NCBI RefSeq assembly: GCF_900142965.1
Contig: NZ_FRCQ01000003.1
Span: forward strand, 248,001-312,000
From: Rhizobacter sp. OV335
GTDB lineage: Bacteria > Pseudomonadota > Gammaproteobacteria > Burkholderiales > Burkholderiaceae_C
Length of the DNA stretch: 64,000 nt
Direction of reading: 5' to 3'
The notes beneath the pieces were generated by a model. The model did no database searches. It saw nothing but the letters and a program-made list of their open reading frames with translations, and was not told the origin of the DNA. Positions 46,306 to 58,108 of this stretch are shown piece after piece; within the stretch, counting starts at the first letter, position 1, and each line of letters opens with the position of its first letter. The translations under genes and the position numbers were made by a program.

Positions 46306-47511
46306 ATGACCGCGACCCGACAGCGCCCGATGGCGCTGCTGGCCTGCCTTGCCCTGGCCGGCGCTTTGATCGCCGCCGCCGGCGCGCAGGCGCAGACCCA
46401 GGACATTCGCATCGCCCACGTCTACAGCAAGACCGGCCCGCTCGAGGCCTACGGCAAGCAGACGCAGACCGGCTTCATGATGGGGCTCGACTACGCGACC
46501 GGCGGCACGATGACGGTGGCCGGCCGCAAGCTCACGGTGATCGAGCGCGACGACCAGGGCAAGCCCGACGTCGGCAAGAGCCAGCTCGCCGCGGCCTATG
46601 GCGACGACAAGGCCGACATCGCGGTCGGCCCGTCGTCGTCGGGCGTCGCGCTGGCGCTGCTGCCGGTGGCCGAGGAGTACAAGAGAGTGCTGCTCGTCGA
46701 GCCCGCGGTCGCCGATTCGATCACCGGCGACAAGTGGAATCGCTACATCTTCCGCACCGGCCGCAACAGCTCGCAGGACGCCATCGCGAATGCGGTCGCG
46801 CTCGACAAGCCCGGCGTCACGATCACGACGCTCGCGCAGGACTACGCGTTCGGGCGCGACGGCGTGAAGGCCTTCAAGGAGTCGATCAAGAAGGCGAAGC
46901 TGATCGACGGCGAGTACCTGCCGACCAGCACCACCGACTTCACCGCCGGCGCGCAGCGCCTGATCGACAAGCTGAAGGACCAGCCCGGCCGCAAGATCAT
47001 CTGGATCCTGTGGGCCGGCGCCGGCAACCCGTTCAAGATCGCCGACCTCGACCTGAAGCGCCACGGCATCGAGATCGCGACCGGCGGCAACATCCTGCCG
47101 GCGATGGCCGCGTACAAGAACTTCCCCGGCATGGAAGGCGCCACCTACTACTACTTCGGCATCCCGAAGAACCCGGTCAACGAATGGCTGGTGGCGAACC
47201 ACTACAAGCAGTTCAAGACACCGCCGGATTTCTTCACCGCGGGCGGCATGAGCGCGGCGATCGCGGTCGTCGAGGCGCTGAAGAAGACGCAGGGCGCGAC
47301 CGCCACCGACAAGCTGATTGCCGCAATGGAAGGCATGGCCTTCGAGACGCCGAAGGGCCGCATGGTGTTTCGCAAGGAGGATCACCAGGCGATGCAGAGC
47401 ATGTACCACTTCCGCATCAAGGCCGACCCGGCCTTCGCCTGGGGCGTGCCGGAGCTGGTGCGCGAGATCAAGCCCGACGAGATGGACGTGCCGATCCGCA
47501 ACAAGCGCTGA
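46306..47511 (+). CDS. LivK-like ABC substrate-binding protein, possibly for 3-hydroxybutyrate or oligomers
   Basis: A 401-residue periplasmic receptor. The signal peptide ends near GAQAQT, and the mature part starts DIRIAHVYSKTGPLEAYGKQ. It is a type 1 binding fold with the hallmark VGPSSSGVALALLPVAEEYKR and TLAQDYAFGRDGVKAF segments. Receptors of this family bind branched-chain amino acids, urea, amides or organic acids. Here a PHB depolymerase follows directly, so I infer a ligand made by that enzyme. It is the first gene after the sigma-54 promoter. Confidence 0.88.
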   Translation: MTATRQRPMALLACLALAGALIAAAGAQAQTQDIRIAHVYSKTGPLEAYGKQTQTGFMMGLDYATGGTMTVAGRKLTVIERDDQGKPDVGKSQLAAAYGDDKADIAVGPSSSGVALALLPVAEEYKRVLLVEPAVADSITGDKWNRYIFRTGRNSSQDAIANAVALDKPGVTITTLAQDYAFGRDGVKAFKESIKKAKLIDGEYLPTSTTDFTAGAQRLIDKLKDQPGRKIIWILWAGAGNPFKIADLDLKRHGIEIATGGNILPAMAAYKNFPGMEGATYYYFGIPKNPVNEWLVANHYKQFKTPPDFFTAGGMSAAIAVVEALKKTQGATATDKLIAAMEGMAFETPKGRMVFRKEDHQAMQSMYHFRIKADPAFAWGVPELVREIKPDEMDVPIRNKR

Positions 47512-47545
47512 GCAACGTCCACTAACCCACCAAGGAGACATCACG

Positions 47546-48985
47546 ATGAAGAACCGGTTCGCCAGGATCGGGGCTGCGGCCTCGCTCGTGTTCGCTGCGG
47601 CCTGCCAGGCCACCCCGCTGCCGCAACTGCAGATCGACCCCGCCGAGGTCAGCGTGTCCGGCCTGTCGTCCGGCGGCTTCATGGCGGTGCAGATGCACGT
47701 TGCCTACTCGGCCACCTTCAAGCGCGGTGCCGGCATCGTGGCCGGCGGGCCGTATTACTGTGCCGAAGGCTCGATCGTCAACGCGACCGGCCGCTGCATG
47801 ACGCACGCCAGCACCATCCCCGTCAGCAGCCTCGTCAGCACCACCAACAGCTGGGCCACGAGCGGCCTGATCGACCCGGTATCGAATCTCACCAACTCGA
47901 AGGTCTACCTCTACTCCGGCACCTCCGACAACACCGTCAAGCAAGCGGTGATGAACGACCTGAAGACCTACTACCAGAGCTTCGTGCCGGCGGCGAACCT
48001 CTTCTACAAGAACACCATCGCGTCCGGCCACGCGATGATCACCGACGACTACGGCAGCAGCTGTGCCACGACCGCGTCGCCCTACATCAACGACTGCGAT
48101 TTCGACCTCGCCGGTGAGATCCTGAAGCAGCTGCACGGCACGCTGAACCCGCGCAACAACGGCACGCTGTCGGGCACGTTCACCGAGTTCGACCAGACCG
48201 CCTTCATCTCCGGCCACGGCATGGCCACCACCGGCTGGGTCTACGTGCCGCAGAGCTGCAGCACGGGCGCCGTGTGCAAGCTGCACGTGGTGTTCCACGG
48301 CTGCCAACAGAACACCGCGCTGGTCGGCCAGCAGTACGTGCGCAACACCGGCTACAACCGCTGGGCCGACACCAACAACATGGTCGTGCTGTACCCGCAG
48401 ACCAGCACGCAGGCCACCAACAGCTGCTGGGACTGGTGGGGGTATGACAACGCGAACTACGCGAAGAAGTCCGGTCCGCAGATGGCGGCGGTGCGCGCGA
48501 TGATGACGACGCTGGGCAGCGGCTCGGCACCGTCCGGCCTGCCGGCTCCCACCGGCGTCGGCACCTCGGGCGCGACCGCCAGCAGCATGGTGATCGGCTG
48601 GGGCAGCGTCAGCGGCGCGAGCGGCTACAACGTGTACCGCGGCGGCAGCAAGGTCAACGCGAGCCTCATCGCGGGCACGAGCTACACCGACACCGGGCTG
48701 GCCGCCGGCACCACCTACTCCTGGACGGTGAAGGCGGTCGATGGCGGCGGCGTCGAAGGGCCGTCGTCTGCTGCTGCCACCGGCACCACCACCGGCGCAC
48801 CGCCGGCCGCCACCTGCACCACCGCGAGCAACTACGCGCACGTCGCGGCCAATCGCGCGCACGTGCAGGGCGGCTATGCGCTCGCGAACGGCTCGAACCA
48901 GAACATGGGGCTATGGAATCTCTTCGTCACGACGACGCTGAAGATGACCGGCACCAACTTCTACGTGATCGGAACCTGCCCTTGA
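47546..48985 (+). CDS. Extracellular short-chain PHA (PHB) depolymerase
   Basis: A secreted 479-residue esterase. After the signal peptide (to about residue 23) comes a type 2 catalytic domain with the lipase box near its start, GLSSG with S41 as nucleophile. HVVFHGCQQNT is the oxyanion segment, and the cysteines are probably disulfide-bonded. A fibronectin type III linker (about 335-420) and a short C-terminal polymer-binding domain (NYAHVAANRAHVQGG to VIGTCP) complete it. It hydrolyses solid poly-3-hydroxybutyrate outside the cell. An AAGGAGAC ribosome site precedes the ATG, 35 bases after the receptor gene. Confidence 0.92.
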   Translation: MKNRFARIGAAASLVFAAACQATPLPQLQIDPAEVSVSGLSSGGFMAVQMHVAYSATFKRGAGIVAGGPYYCAEGSIVNATGRCMTHASTIPVSSLVSTTNSWATSGLIDPVSNLTNSKVYLYSGTSDNTVKQAVMNDLKTYYQSFVPAANLFYKNTIASGHAMITDDYGSSCATTASPYINDCDFDLAGEILKQLHGTLNPRNNGTLSGTFTEFDQTAFISGHGMATTGWVYVPQSCSTGAVCKLHVVFHGCQQNTALVGQQYVRNTGYNRWADTNNMVVLYPQTSTQATNSCWDWWGYDNANYAKKSGPQMAAVRAMMTTLGSGSAPSGLPAPTGVGTSGATASSMVIGWGSVSGASGYNVYRGGSKVNASLIAGTSYTDTGLAAGTTYSWTVKAVDGGGVEGPSSAAATGTTTGAPPAATCTTASNYAHVAANRAHVQGGYALANGSNQNMGLWNLFVTTTLKMTGTNFYVIGTCP

Positions 48986-49740
48986 ATGCCTGACGCCCCG
49001 ATGCTCGAGACCCAGGACCTCACCATCCGCTTCGGCGGCCACGTCGCGGTCGACCGCGTCAGCTGCAGCTTCGAGGCCGGCACGCTGACCGCGATCGTCG
49101 GGCCGAACGGTGCCGGCAAGACGACGTACTTCAACCTGGTCTCGGGCCAGCTGCGCGCGAGCGCCGGCCGCGTGCGCCTGCACGGCGTCGACATCACCGC
49201 CGAAGGCCCGGCCGCGCGCACGCAGCACGGCATCGGCCGGGCCTTCCAGCTCACCCAGCTGTTCCCCGGCCTGCCGGTGCGCGAGAACGTGCGGCTGGTC
49301 GTGCAATCGCGGGCGCGGCTCGGCCTGAACCTGTGGTCGGTGTGGCGCGACCACCGCGACACGCTCGAACGCACACAGGCGCTGCTCGAACAGGTGCGCC
49401 TCACCGATCAAGCAGACCGGCTTGCCGGCAGCCTGCCGCACGGCGACCAGCGCAAGCTGGAGGTCGCGATGCTGATGGCGCTGGAGCCGCGCGTCTTCAT
49501 GTTCGACGAGCCCACTGCCGGCATGAGCGTCGACGAGGTCCCCGTGGTGCTGGACCTGATCCGCATGCTGAAGGCGCGCCGCGATTGCGCGATCCTGCTG
49601 GTCGAGCACAAGATGGACGTGGTGCGCGAACTCGCCGACCGCATCGTCGTGCTGCACAACGGCCAGCTCGTCGCCGACGGCGAGCCCGACATCGTGATCG
49701 CGTCGCCGATCGTGCAGCAGGCCTACCTGGGGCTGGCGGC

Positions 49741-49744
<4 letters not shown>
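48986..49744 (+). CDS. livG: LivG-type ABC transporter ATPase
   Basis: A 252-residue cytoplasmic ATPase of the branched-chain-type importer. Walker A is GPNGAGKTT, the GIGRAFQLTQLFPGL loop is typical of LivG, and Walker B is VFMFDEPTAGM. The signature motif reads LPHGDQRKLEVAM instead of LSGGQ, which is common in this family. The ATG follows the depolymerase stop without a gap, so translation is coupled. Confidence 0.93.
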
Positions 49745-50465
<721 letters not shown>

Positions 50466-50469
<4 letters not shown>

Positions 50470-51461
50470 GCACCACGCTGCCCCGTTCGTCGTTCGACTG
50501 GCTTCCGATCGCGCTGGTGCCGCTGCTCGCGCTCGCCGCCTGGCCGCTGATCGGCTCGTCGTCGAGCTGGCTGACGCTGACCGTCGCCGGCCTCGCGATG
50601 GGGATGATCGTCTTCATCGTCGCGTCGGGCCTGACGCTGGTGTTCGGCCTGATGGACGTGCTGAACTTCGGCCACGGCGTGTTCATCGCGTTCGGCGCCT
50701 TCATCGCGACCAGCGTGCTCGGCGGCCTGGCCGACTGGACCGGCGCCGACAGCCTGTGGCTGAACCTGGCGGCGCTGTTCCCGGCGATGCTGGCCGCGAT
50801 GGCGCTGGCCGCCGCGGTGGGCTGGGCCTTCGAGCGCGTGCTGGTGCGCCCGGTCTACGGCCAGCACCTGAAGCAGATCCTGATCACGATGGGCGGCATG
50901 ATCATCGGCGAGGAGCTGATCAAGGCGATCTGGGGCCCGGCGCTGATCCCGTTGTCGCTGCCGCAGGCGCTGCGCGGCGTGTTGGCGCTCGGCGATGCGT
51001 CGGTCGAGAAGTTCCGGCTGCTCGCCACCGGCCTCGGCGCCATCGTGCTGGCCGCGATGCTGTACACGCTGAACCGCACCAAGCTCGGCCTGCTGGTGCG
51101 CGCCGGCGTGCAGGACCGCGAGATGGTCGAGGCCCTCGGCTACCCGGTGCGCACGCTGTTCGTCGGCGTGTTCGTCGCCGGCTCGGCGCTGGCCGGGCTC
51201 GGCGGCTCGCTGTGGGCGCTGTACCAGCAGGGCGTGGTGCCGCAGATCGGCGCGCAGCTGAACGTGCTGATCTTCATCGTGATCATCATCGGCGGGCTCG
51301 GCTCGACACTCGGCTGCTTCGTCGGCGCGCTGCTGGTCGGGCTGCTCGCCAACTACACCGGCTTCCTGTGGCCGAAGGTCGCGCTGTTCTCGAACATCGG
51401 GCTGATGGTCGCGGTGCTGCTGTGGCGCCCGCGCGGGCTGTACCCGGTGAGTTCGCGATGA
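50466..51461 (+). CDS. livH: LivH-type ABC transporter permease
   Basis: A 331-residue inner-membrane permease with 8-9 hydrophobic spans. GLTLVFGLMDVLNFGHGVFIAFGAF is the LivH signature, and the cytoplasmic coupling loop is seen in RAGVQDREMVEALGYPV. It pairs with the following permease. ATGA overlaps on both sides. Confidence 0.92.
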
Positions 51462-52522
51462 GGGCTCGCCCGCTGGACCGCCTGCTGTCGCACGACTTGC
51501 CGCGCAGCCGACCGCTCGCGGCGCTGCTGGTCGCCATCGTGCTCGGCCTCGCGCTGACGCCGTTCGTGTTCCCCGGCACGCAGGCGATGAACGTCGCCGC
51601 CAAGGTGATGGTCTTCATCGTGCTGGTCGCGAGCTTCGACCTGCTGCTCGGCTACACCGGCATCGTCAGCTTCGCGCACACGATGTTCTTCGGCATCGGC
51701 GCCTACGGCATCGCGATCGCCAGCACGCGGCTCGGGCCGGGCTGGCTTGCGCTGGCGCTGGGCGTCGCGGTGGCGCTCGCGGTCTCGCTGGTGCTGTCGC
51801 TCGTGATCGGCCTGTTCAGCCTGCGCGTGAAGGCGATCTTCTTCGCGATGATCACGCTGGCGGTGGCCTCGGCCTTCCTGACGCTCGCGTCGCAGCTGTC
51901 GGACTGGACCGGCGGCGAAGACGGCCTGAGCTTCCGCTTGCCTGAAGCCTTGAGCGACCGCCGGGTCGCGTACTACCTGCTGTTCGCATGCGCCACCGCG
52001 CTGGTGCTCGCGATGCTGCGCATCGTCAACTCGCCGTTCGGCCGCGTGCTGCAGGCGATCCGCGAGAACGACTTCCGCGCCGAGGCGATCGGCTACCGCA
52101 CGGTGGTGTACCGCACGCTGTCGAACGTGCTGTCGGCGCTGTTCGCGACGCTCGCCGGTTGCCTGCTCGCGCTCTGGCTGCGCTACAACGGGCCGGACAC
52201 CTCGCTGAGCTTCGAGATCATGCTCGACGTGCTGCTGATCGTCGTGATCGGCGGCATGGGCACGGTGTATGGCGCGGTCATCGGCAGCCTGCTGTTCGTG
52301 CTGGCGCAGAGCTACCTGCAGAACCTGATGGCGCTCGCGGCGCCGCTGGTGGGTGGCGTGCCGCTGCTCTCCACGCTGATCTCGCCCGAGCGCTGGCTGT
52401 TGTGGCTCGGGGTTCTCTTCGTGCTGTCGGTCTACCACTTCCCGAACGGGATCGTGGGGCGGCTGCGTGCGATGCGAACAAGCCAGCCGGCCCATCCCAC
52501 CCAGAAGGAGACATCGCCATGA
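51458..52522 (+). CDS. livM: LivM-type ABC transporter permease
   Basis: A 354-residue permease. FDLLLGYTGIVSFAHTMFFGIGAY is the LivM signature, and LQAIRENDFRAEAIGYRTVVYR is the coupling loop. GGMGTVYGAVIGSLLFVL precedes the final spans. The C-terminal tail extends to overlap the oligomer hydrolase start as ATGA, which ties the hydrolase to the transporter operon. Confidence 0.92.
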   Translation: MRARPLDRLLSHDLPRSRPLAALLVAIVLGLALTPFVFPGTQAMNVAAKVMVFIVLVASFDLLLGYTGIVSFAHTMFFGIGAYGIAIASTRLGPGWLALALGVAVALAVSLVLSLVIGLFSLRVKAIFFAMITLAVASAFLTLASQLSDWTGGEDGLSFRLPEALSDRRVAYYLLFACATALVLAMLRIVNSPFGRVLQAIRENDFRAEAIGYRTVVYRTLSNVLSALFATLAGCLLALWLRYNGPDTSLSFEIMLDVLLIVVIGGMGTVYGAVIGSLLFVLAQSYLQNLMALAAPLVGGVPLLSTLISPERWLLWLGVLFVLSVYHFPNGIVGRLRAMRTSQPAHPTQKETSP

Positions 52523-54714
52523 AGATGAACCTGCACCCGCTCACGCTCGCCGCCCTCGGACTGTCTGCCGTGGCCCTCGCCGGCTGCGGCAGCGACGACG
52601 ACACGCCGCCGCCCGTCAACGCGCTGCCTGCCAACGTCACGCAGCAGTCGGTGACGGACTATCCCGCGACCACCGTCGGCAGCGGCAGCACCGCGGCCAC
52701 GCAGGACCTGCTGACCGGTGGTCTTGGCAAGTCCGGCCTGATCTTGACCGCGCCCACCCCCACCTACGCCGACCCGCTGAACCCGACCGCCGCCGAGCTG
52801 CGCCGCAACGCGCTGTTCAGCAACTACCGCGGCTTGGTCGACGTGAGCGCGGCCGGCGGCTACGGCACGCTGTACGGCCCGAACGTCGATGTGACCGGCC
52901 AGGCGACGACCGGCGAAGGGCTGATCCCGGGTCGCGAGTACGTCGCGGTGCTGGACAACGCGGGCGGCACCAAGCGGGTCGCGATTGCGGTGCAGATCCC
53001 CGACACCTTCAACCAGAGCGCGCCCTGCCTCGTGCTCGGCCCGTCGTCCGGCTCGCGCGGCGTGTATGGCGCGATCGCGACCTCGGCCGAGTGGGGCCTG
53101 AAGCACGGCTGCGCGGTCGCGCTGACCGATGCCGGCAAGGGCATGGGCCTGTACGACATGAGCGACGACACGGTGACCCGCATCGACGGCACACGCGTGA
53201 CGCGCGCTGCGGCCGGTGCCACCAGCTCGTTCGCCGCCGCGGTGACCGACACCGCGCGCGCCACGTACAACGCGCTGTGGCCGAACCGGCTGTCGCTGAA
53301 GCAGGCGCACTCGCAGCAGAACGCCGAGAAGGACTGGGGCAGCGACACGCTGGTGGCCGCCGCCTACGCGCTGTATGCGTTGAACGATCGCTACGGCAAC
53401 GCGGCCGCGCCGCTGCCGTTCACCGCGGCGAACACGCTCGTGATCGCCGGCTCGGTGTCGAACGGTGGCGCCGCGGTGCTGCGTGCAGCGGAGGCCGACT
53501 CAACTGGCCTGATCGACGGCGTGGTCGCCGGCGAACCGGTCACCGAGCTGCCGACCACCACCGGCTACGGCGTGCAGTTCGGCGGCGTGGCGGTCATCGG
53601 CTACGGCAAGAAGCTGGGCGATTTCACGACCTTCGGCAACGTCTACCAACCCTGCGCCGCGCTGGCCGTGGGCGCGGCGATGGCCGAGAGCTCGACCTTC
53701 AACTACCTCGTCGCGACCGCGCAGACCGGCAAGGCCGCGGCTCGTTGCACCGGCCTCGCGGCCAAGGGGCTGGTGAGCGGCGCCGACACCGCGGCGCAAT
53801 CGGCAGATGCATTGGCGAAGCTGCGCGCCTACGGCTGGACCGCCGACAACGACCAGATGCACAACGCGCACTACGCGCTCGGCAACGGGCCGATCCTGTC
53901 GGCCATGTACCCGATGATGTACGGCCGCTTCTCGGCGATCGACAACCTGTGCAACACGAGCTTCGCGCAGGTGGATGCCGGCGGCAACCCGATCGCGGCG
54001 CTTGCGACGAGCAAGGCGCCGAGCTTCGCGACCGGCAACGGCACGGCCAACGGGTCGCCGGCCAGCGTGGTCTACAACGACTCCGTCGGTGGCGCGAAGC
54101 TGTGGTCGGTGGCGACCTCGGTGTCGACCGGCGTGCAGGACTTCGGTCTCGACAACGCGCTGTGCCAGCGCGCGCTGGTGACCGGCGTCGACGAGACCGG
54201 CGCGGCGCTGACGGCCACCGCCACGTCGACGCGCCCGACCGCGGCGCAGGCCGCCGCCGTGCAGGCCGGCATGGCCGAGGTGGTGGTCAACGGCAACCTG
54301 CGCGCGAAGCCGGCGCTGGTGGTGGCGGGCCGCAGCGATGCGCTGGTGCCGGTCAACAACAACGCGCGGGCCTATGTGGCGTTCAACAAGACGGTGGAGG
54401 CGGCGGCGAGCAAGCTGGGCTACATCGAGGTGGCGAACGCGCAGCACTTCGACGGCTTCCTGTCGTTCGCCGGCTTCGACACCCGCTTCGTGCCGCTGCA
54501 CGTGTACTTCAACCGCGCGATGGACGCGATGTATGCGCACCTGAAGACCGGCGCCGCGCTGCCGCCCAGCCAGGTGGTGCGGGCAACGCCGCGTGGCGGC
54601 CTGCCGGGTGCGGCACCGGCGATCACCGCGGGCAACGTACCGGCGATCAGCGCGACGCCGCTGGTGGCCGACCAGATCGGGTTCAGCGGCACGTCGGTGG
54701 CCGTTCCGAACTGA
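52519..54714 (+). CDS. D-3-hydroxybutyrate-oligomer hydrolase, lipoprotein
   Basis: A 731-residue member of the 3HB-oligomer hydrolase family, which cleaves soluble 3-hydroxybutyrate oligomers released by PHB depolymerase into monomers. The signal peptide ends in the lipobox LAGC, so it is probably membrane-anchored facing the periplasm or surface. Nucleophile S314 lies in GSVSNGG, the arrangement seen in characterised members. Other landmarks are LVLGPSSGSRGVYGAIATSAEWGLKHG and YGRFSAIDNLCNTSFA. The start at 52519 overlaps livM, with AAGGAGAC upstream. Confidence 0.92.
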   Translation: MKMNLHPLTLAALGLSAVALAGCGSDDDTPPPVNALPANVTQQSVTDYPATTVGSGSTAATQDLLTGGLGKSGLILTAPTPTYADPLNPTAAELRRNALFSNYRGLVDVSAAGGYGTLYGPNVDVTGQATTGEGLIPGREYVAVLDNAGGTKRVAIAVQIPDTFNQSAPCLVLGPSSGSRGVYGAIATSAEWGLKHGCAVALTDAGKGMGLYDMSDDTVTRIDGTRVTRAAAGATSSFAAAVTDTARATYNALWPNRLSLKQAHSQQNAEKDWGSDTLVAAAYALYALNDRYGNAAAPLPFTAANTLVIAGSVSNGGAAVLRAAEADSTGLIDGVVAGEPVTELPTTTGYGVQFGGVAVIGYGKKLGDFTTFGNVYQPCAALAVGAAMAESSTFNYLVATAQTGKAAARCTGLAAKGLVSGADTAAQSADALAKLRAYGWTADNDQMHNAHYALGNGPILSAMYPMMYGRFSAIDNLCNTSFAQVDAGGNPIAALATSKAPSFATGNGTANGSPASVVYNDSVGGAKLWSVATSVSTGVQDFGLDNALCQRALVTGVDETGAALTATATSTRPTAAQAAAVQAGMAEVVVNGNLRAKPALVVAGRSDALVPVNNNARAYVAFNKTVEAAASKLGYIEVANAQHFDGFLSFAGFDTRFVPLHVYFNRAMDAMYAHLKTGAALPPSQVVRATPRGGLPGAAPAITAGNVPAISATPLVADQIGFSGTSVAVPN

Positions 54715-54718
54715 AACC

Positions 54719-55561
54719 GTGGTCGCCTTCACCTCGCACTACGTCGCCTGCGAAGGCCGCGAACTCCACTACACCGAGTGGGGCGCCGGCCGCGCCGAGA
54801 CCGTGATCGCCTGGCACGGCCTCGCGCGCACCTGCCGCGACATGGACGAGGTGGCGGCGCACCTGTCGCAGCGCTTCCGCGTGATCTGCCCGGACACGCT
54901 GGGCCGCGGCTTGAGCGAATGGAGCCGCGATCCCGAGCGCGAGTACTGCCTGGCGTTCTACGTGCAGCAGGCGGTGTCGCTGGTCGACCAGCTGGGGCTG
55001 CACGAGGTTCATTGGCTGGGCACGTCGATGGGTGGGGCGATCGGCACGCTGGCGGCGGCGGGGCTCTTGCGAGGCCGCATCCGCAAACTGGTGCTGAACG
55101 ACAACGGACCGGAGCTCGCCGAGCCGGCGATCGCGCGCATCCGCGGCTATGCAGGCCGGCCGGCGGCCTTCGAGACGGTGAGCGAGCTGGAGCGGTACTT
55201 CCGCAAGATCTACCAGCCCTACGGCTGGCTGAGCGACGGCCAGTGGCGGCGCCTGACCGAGACCTCGACGCGCCGCCTGCCCGACGGCCGCGTGACGCCG
55301 CACTACGACCCGGCGATGGTGATGCAGTTCACCCACCACGACGACGACTACGGGCTGTGGGATGCGTGGGACACGCTGACGCTGCCGGTGCTGTGCCTGC
55401 GCGGCGAGCACTCCGACCTGCTGCTACCCGAGGTCGCCGAGCAGATGCGCCGGCGCGGCCCGTGCGCGCAGGTGGTGACCGTGCCGGGCTGCGGGCATGC
55501 GCCGGCGTTGAACGTGCCGGAGCAGTTGACGGCGGTGGAGCGGTTCTTGATGGCGCCGTAA
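54719..55561 (+). CDS. Alpha/beta hydrolase at the end of the PHB operon
   Basis: A 280-residue cytoplasmic hydrolase without a signal peptide. The start is GTG at 54719, four bases after the oligomer-hydrolase stop. Oxyanion segment is AWHGLARTCRDMDEV, nucleophile S103 lies in GTSMGG, acid residue probably in LCLRGEHSDLL, and the histidine in VPGCGHAPAL. It could cleave imported 3-hydroxybutyrate dimers or esters, which would suit an intracellular finishing enzyme; the substrate is inference from context. It is the last gene of the operon. Confidence 0.82.
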   Translation: MVAFTSHYVACEGRELHYTEWGAGRAETVIAWHGLARTCRDMDEVAAHLSQRFRVICPDTLGRGLSEWSRDPEREYCLAFYVQQAVSLVDQLGLHEVHWLGTSMGGAIGTLAAAGLLRGRIRKLVLNDNGPELAEPAIARIRGYAGRPAAFETVSELERYFRKIYQPYGWLSDGQWRRLTETSTRRLPDGRVTPHYDPAMVMQFTHHDDDYGLWDAWDTLTLPVLCLRGEHSDLLLPEVAEQMRRRGPCAQVVTVPGCGHAPALNVPEQLTAVERFLMAP

Positions 55562-55599
55562 GGATCTTCTTCGGATTGGGCCGGCCGGATGTGGCGGGA

Positions 55600-55779
55600 G
55601 TGAAGCGCAAGCGTCTGCATGTCTCGGTTGCTTTGGCGCACGAACACGATTTCACAGGTTTCGTGAAGATCGACATGGCGGAAATCGATGTACTGAAGGG
55701 CCGCGACGGCGTGTATGTTGTGCTTGGTCGAGAGCCCCTCGATCTCTCGGGGCGGCTCATTCGCAGTGGAGAAAACTGA
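55600..55779 (+). pseudogene. Possible toxin C-terminal remnant (59 codons)
   Basis: An open stretch ending in TGA at 55777-55779 encodes KRKRLHVSVALAHEHDF, then TGFVKIDMAEIDVLKGRDGVYVV and LGREPLDLSGRLIRSGEN. It abuts the DUF6881 gene without a gap. It could start at GTG 55600 or 55591, but no ribosome site is convincing. Codon use and composition differ slightly from the hydrolase before it. It may be a small gene, or the last piece of a polymorphic toxin whose antidote follows. Confidence 0.4.
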
Positions 55780-56079
55780 ATGGACTACGTGAAAGTTCGC
55801 TGGCTGCACCAGCATGCGTCCGAGCCGATTCTTCTCCTGAGCGAACTCGATGCGGAGCGCTATGAGGTTCGCAAGGTGGAGGTCTTCGCCGACGGCCACA
55901 TGGGCTTCGCCAGCGACCACCAGACGAGCGGGCACACGGTTCTGGGCGAAAGACCCGTGCCGCCTGCTGCCGATATCGCGGCCGACCCGGAGTTCGTGGT
56001 CGAGGGGCTGGACGGTCGGGAGTTCGAGATGGCGTGGCGGGCCGCCATCACCGGATCACGCTGGAAACTGCAAGCCTGA
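55780..56079 (+). CDS. DUF6881 family protein, likely immunity protein
   Basis: A 99-residue protein starting YVKVRWLHQHASEPILLLSEL with RYEVRKVEVFADGHMGFASD, the DUF6881 pattern. Proteins of this family often sit behind polymorphic toxins and are presumed antidotes, although activity is unproven. The ATG immediately follows the stop of the possible toxin remnant. It is convergent with the purine operon. Confidence 0.7.
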   Translation: MDYVKVRWLHQHASEPILLLSELDAERYEVRKVEVFADGHMGFASDHQTSGHTVLGERPVPPAADIAADPEFVVEGLDGREFEMAWRAAITGSRWKLQA

Positions 56080-56093
56080 AACCTGCAAGGCCT

Positions 56094-58105
<2,012 letters not shown>

Positions 58106-58108
58106 GGC

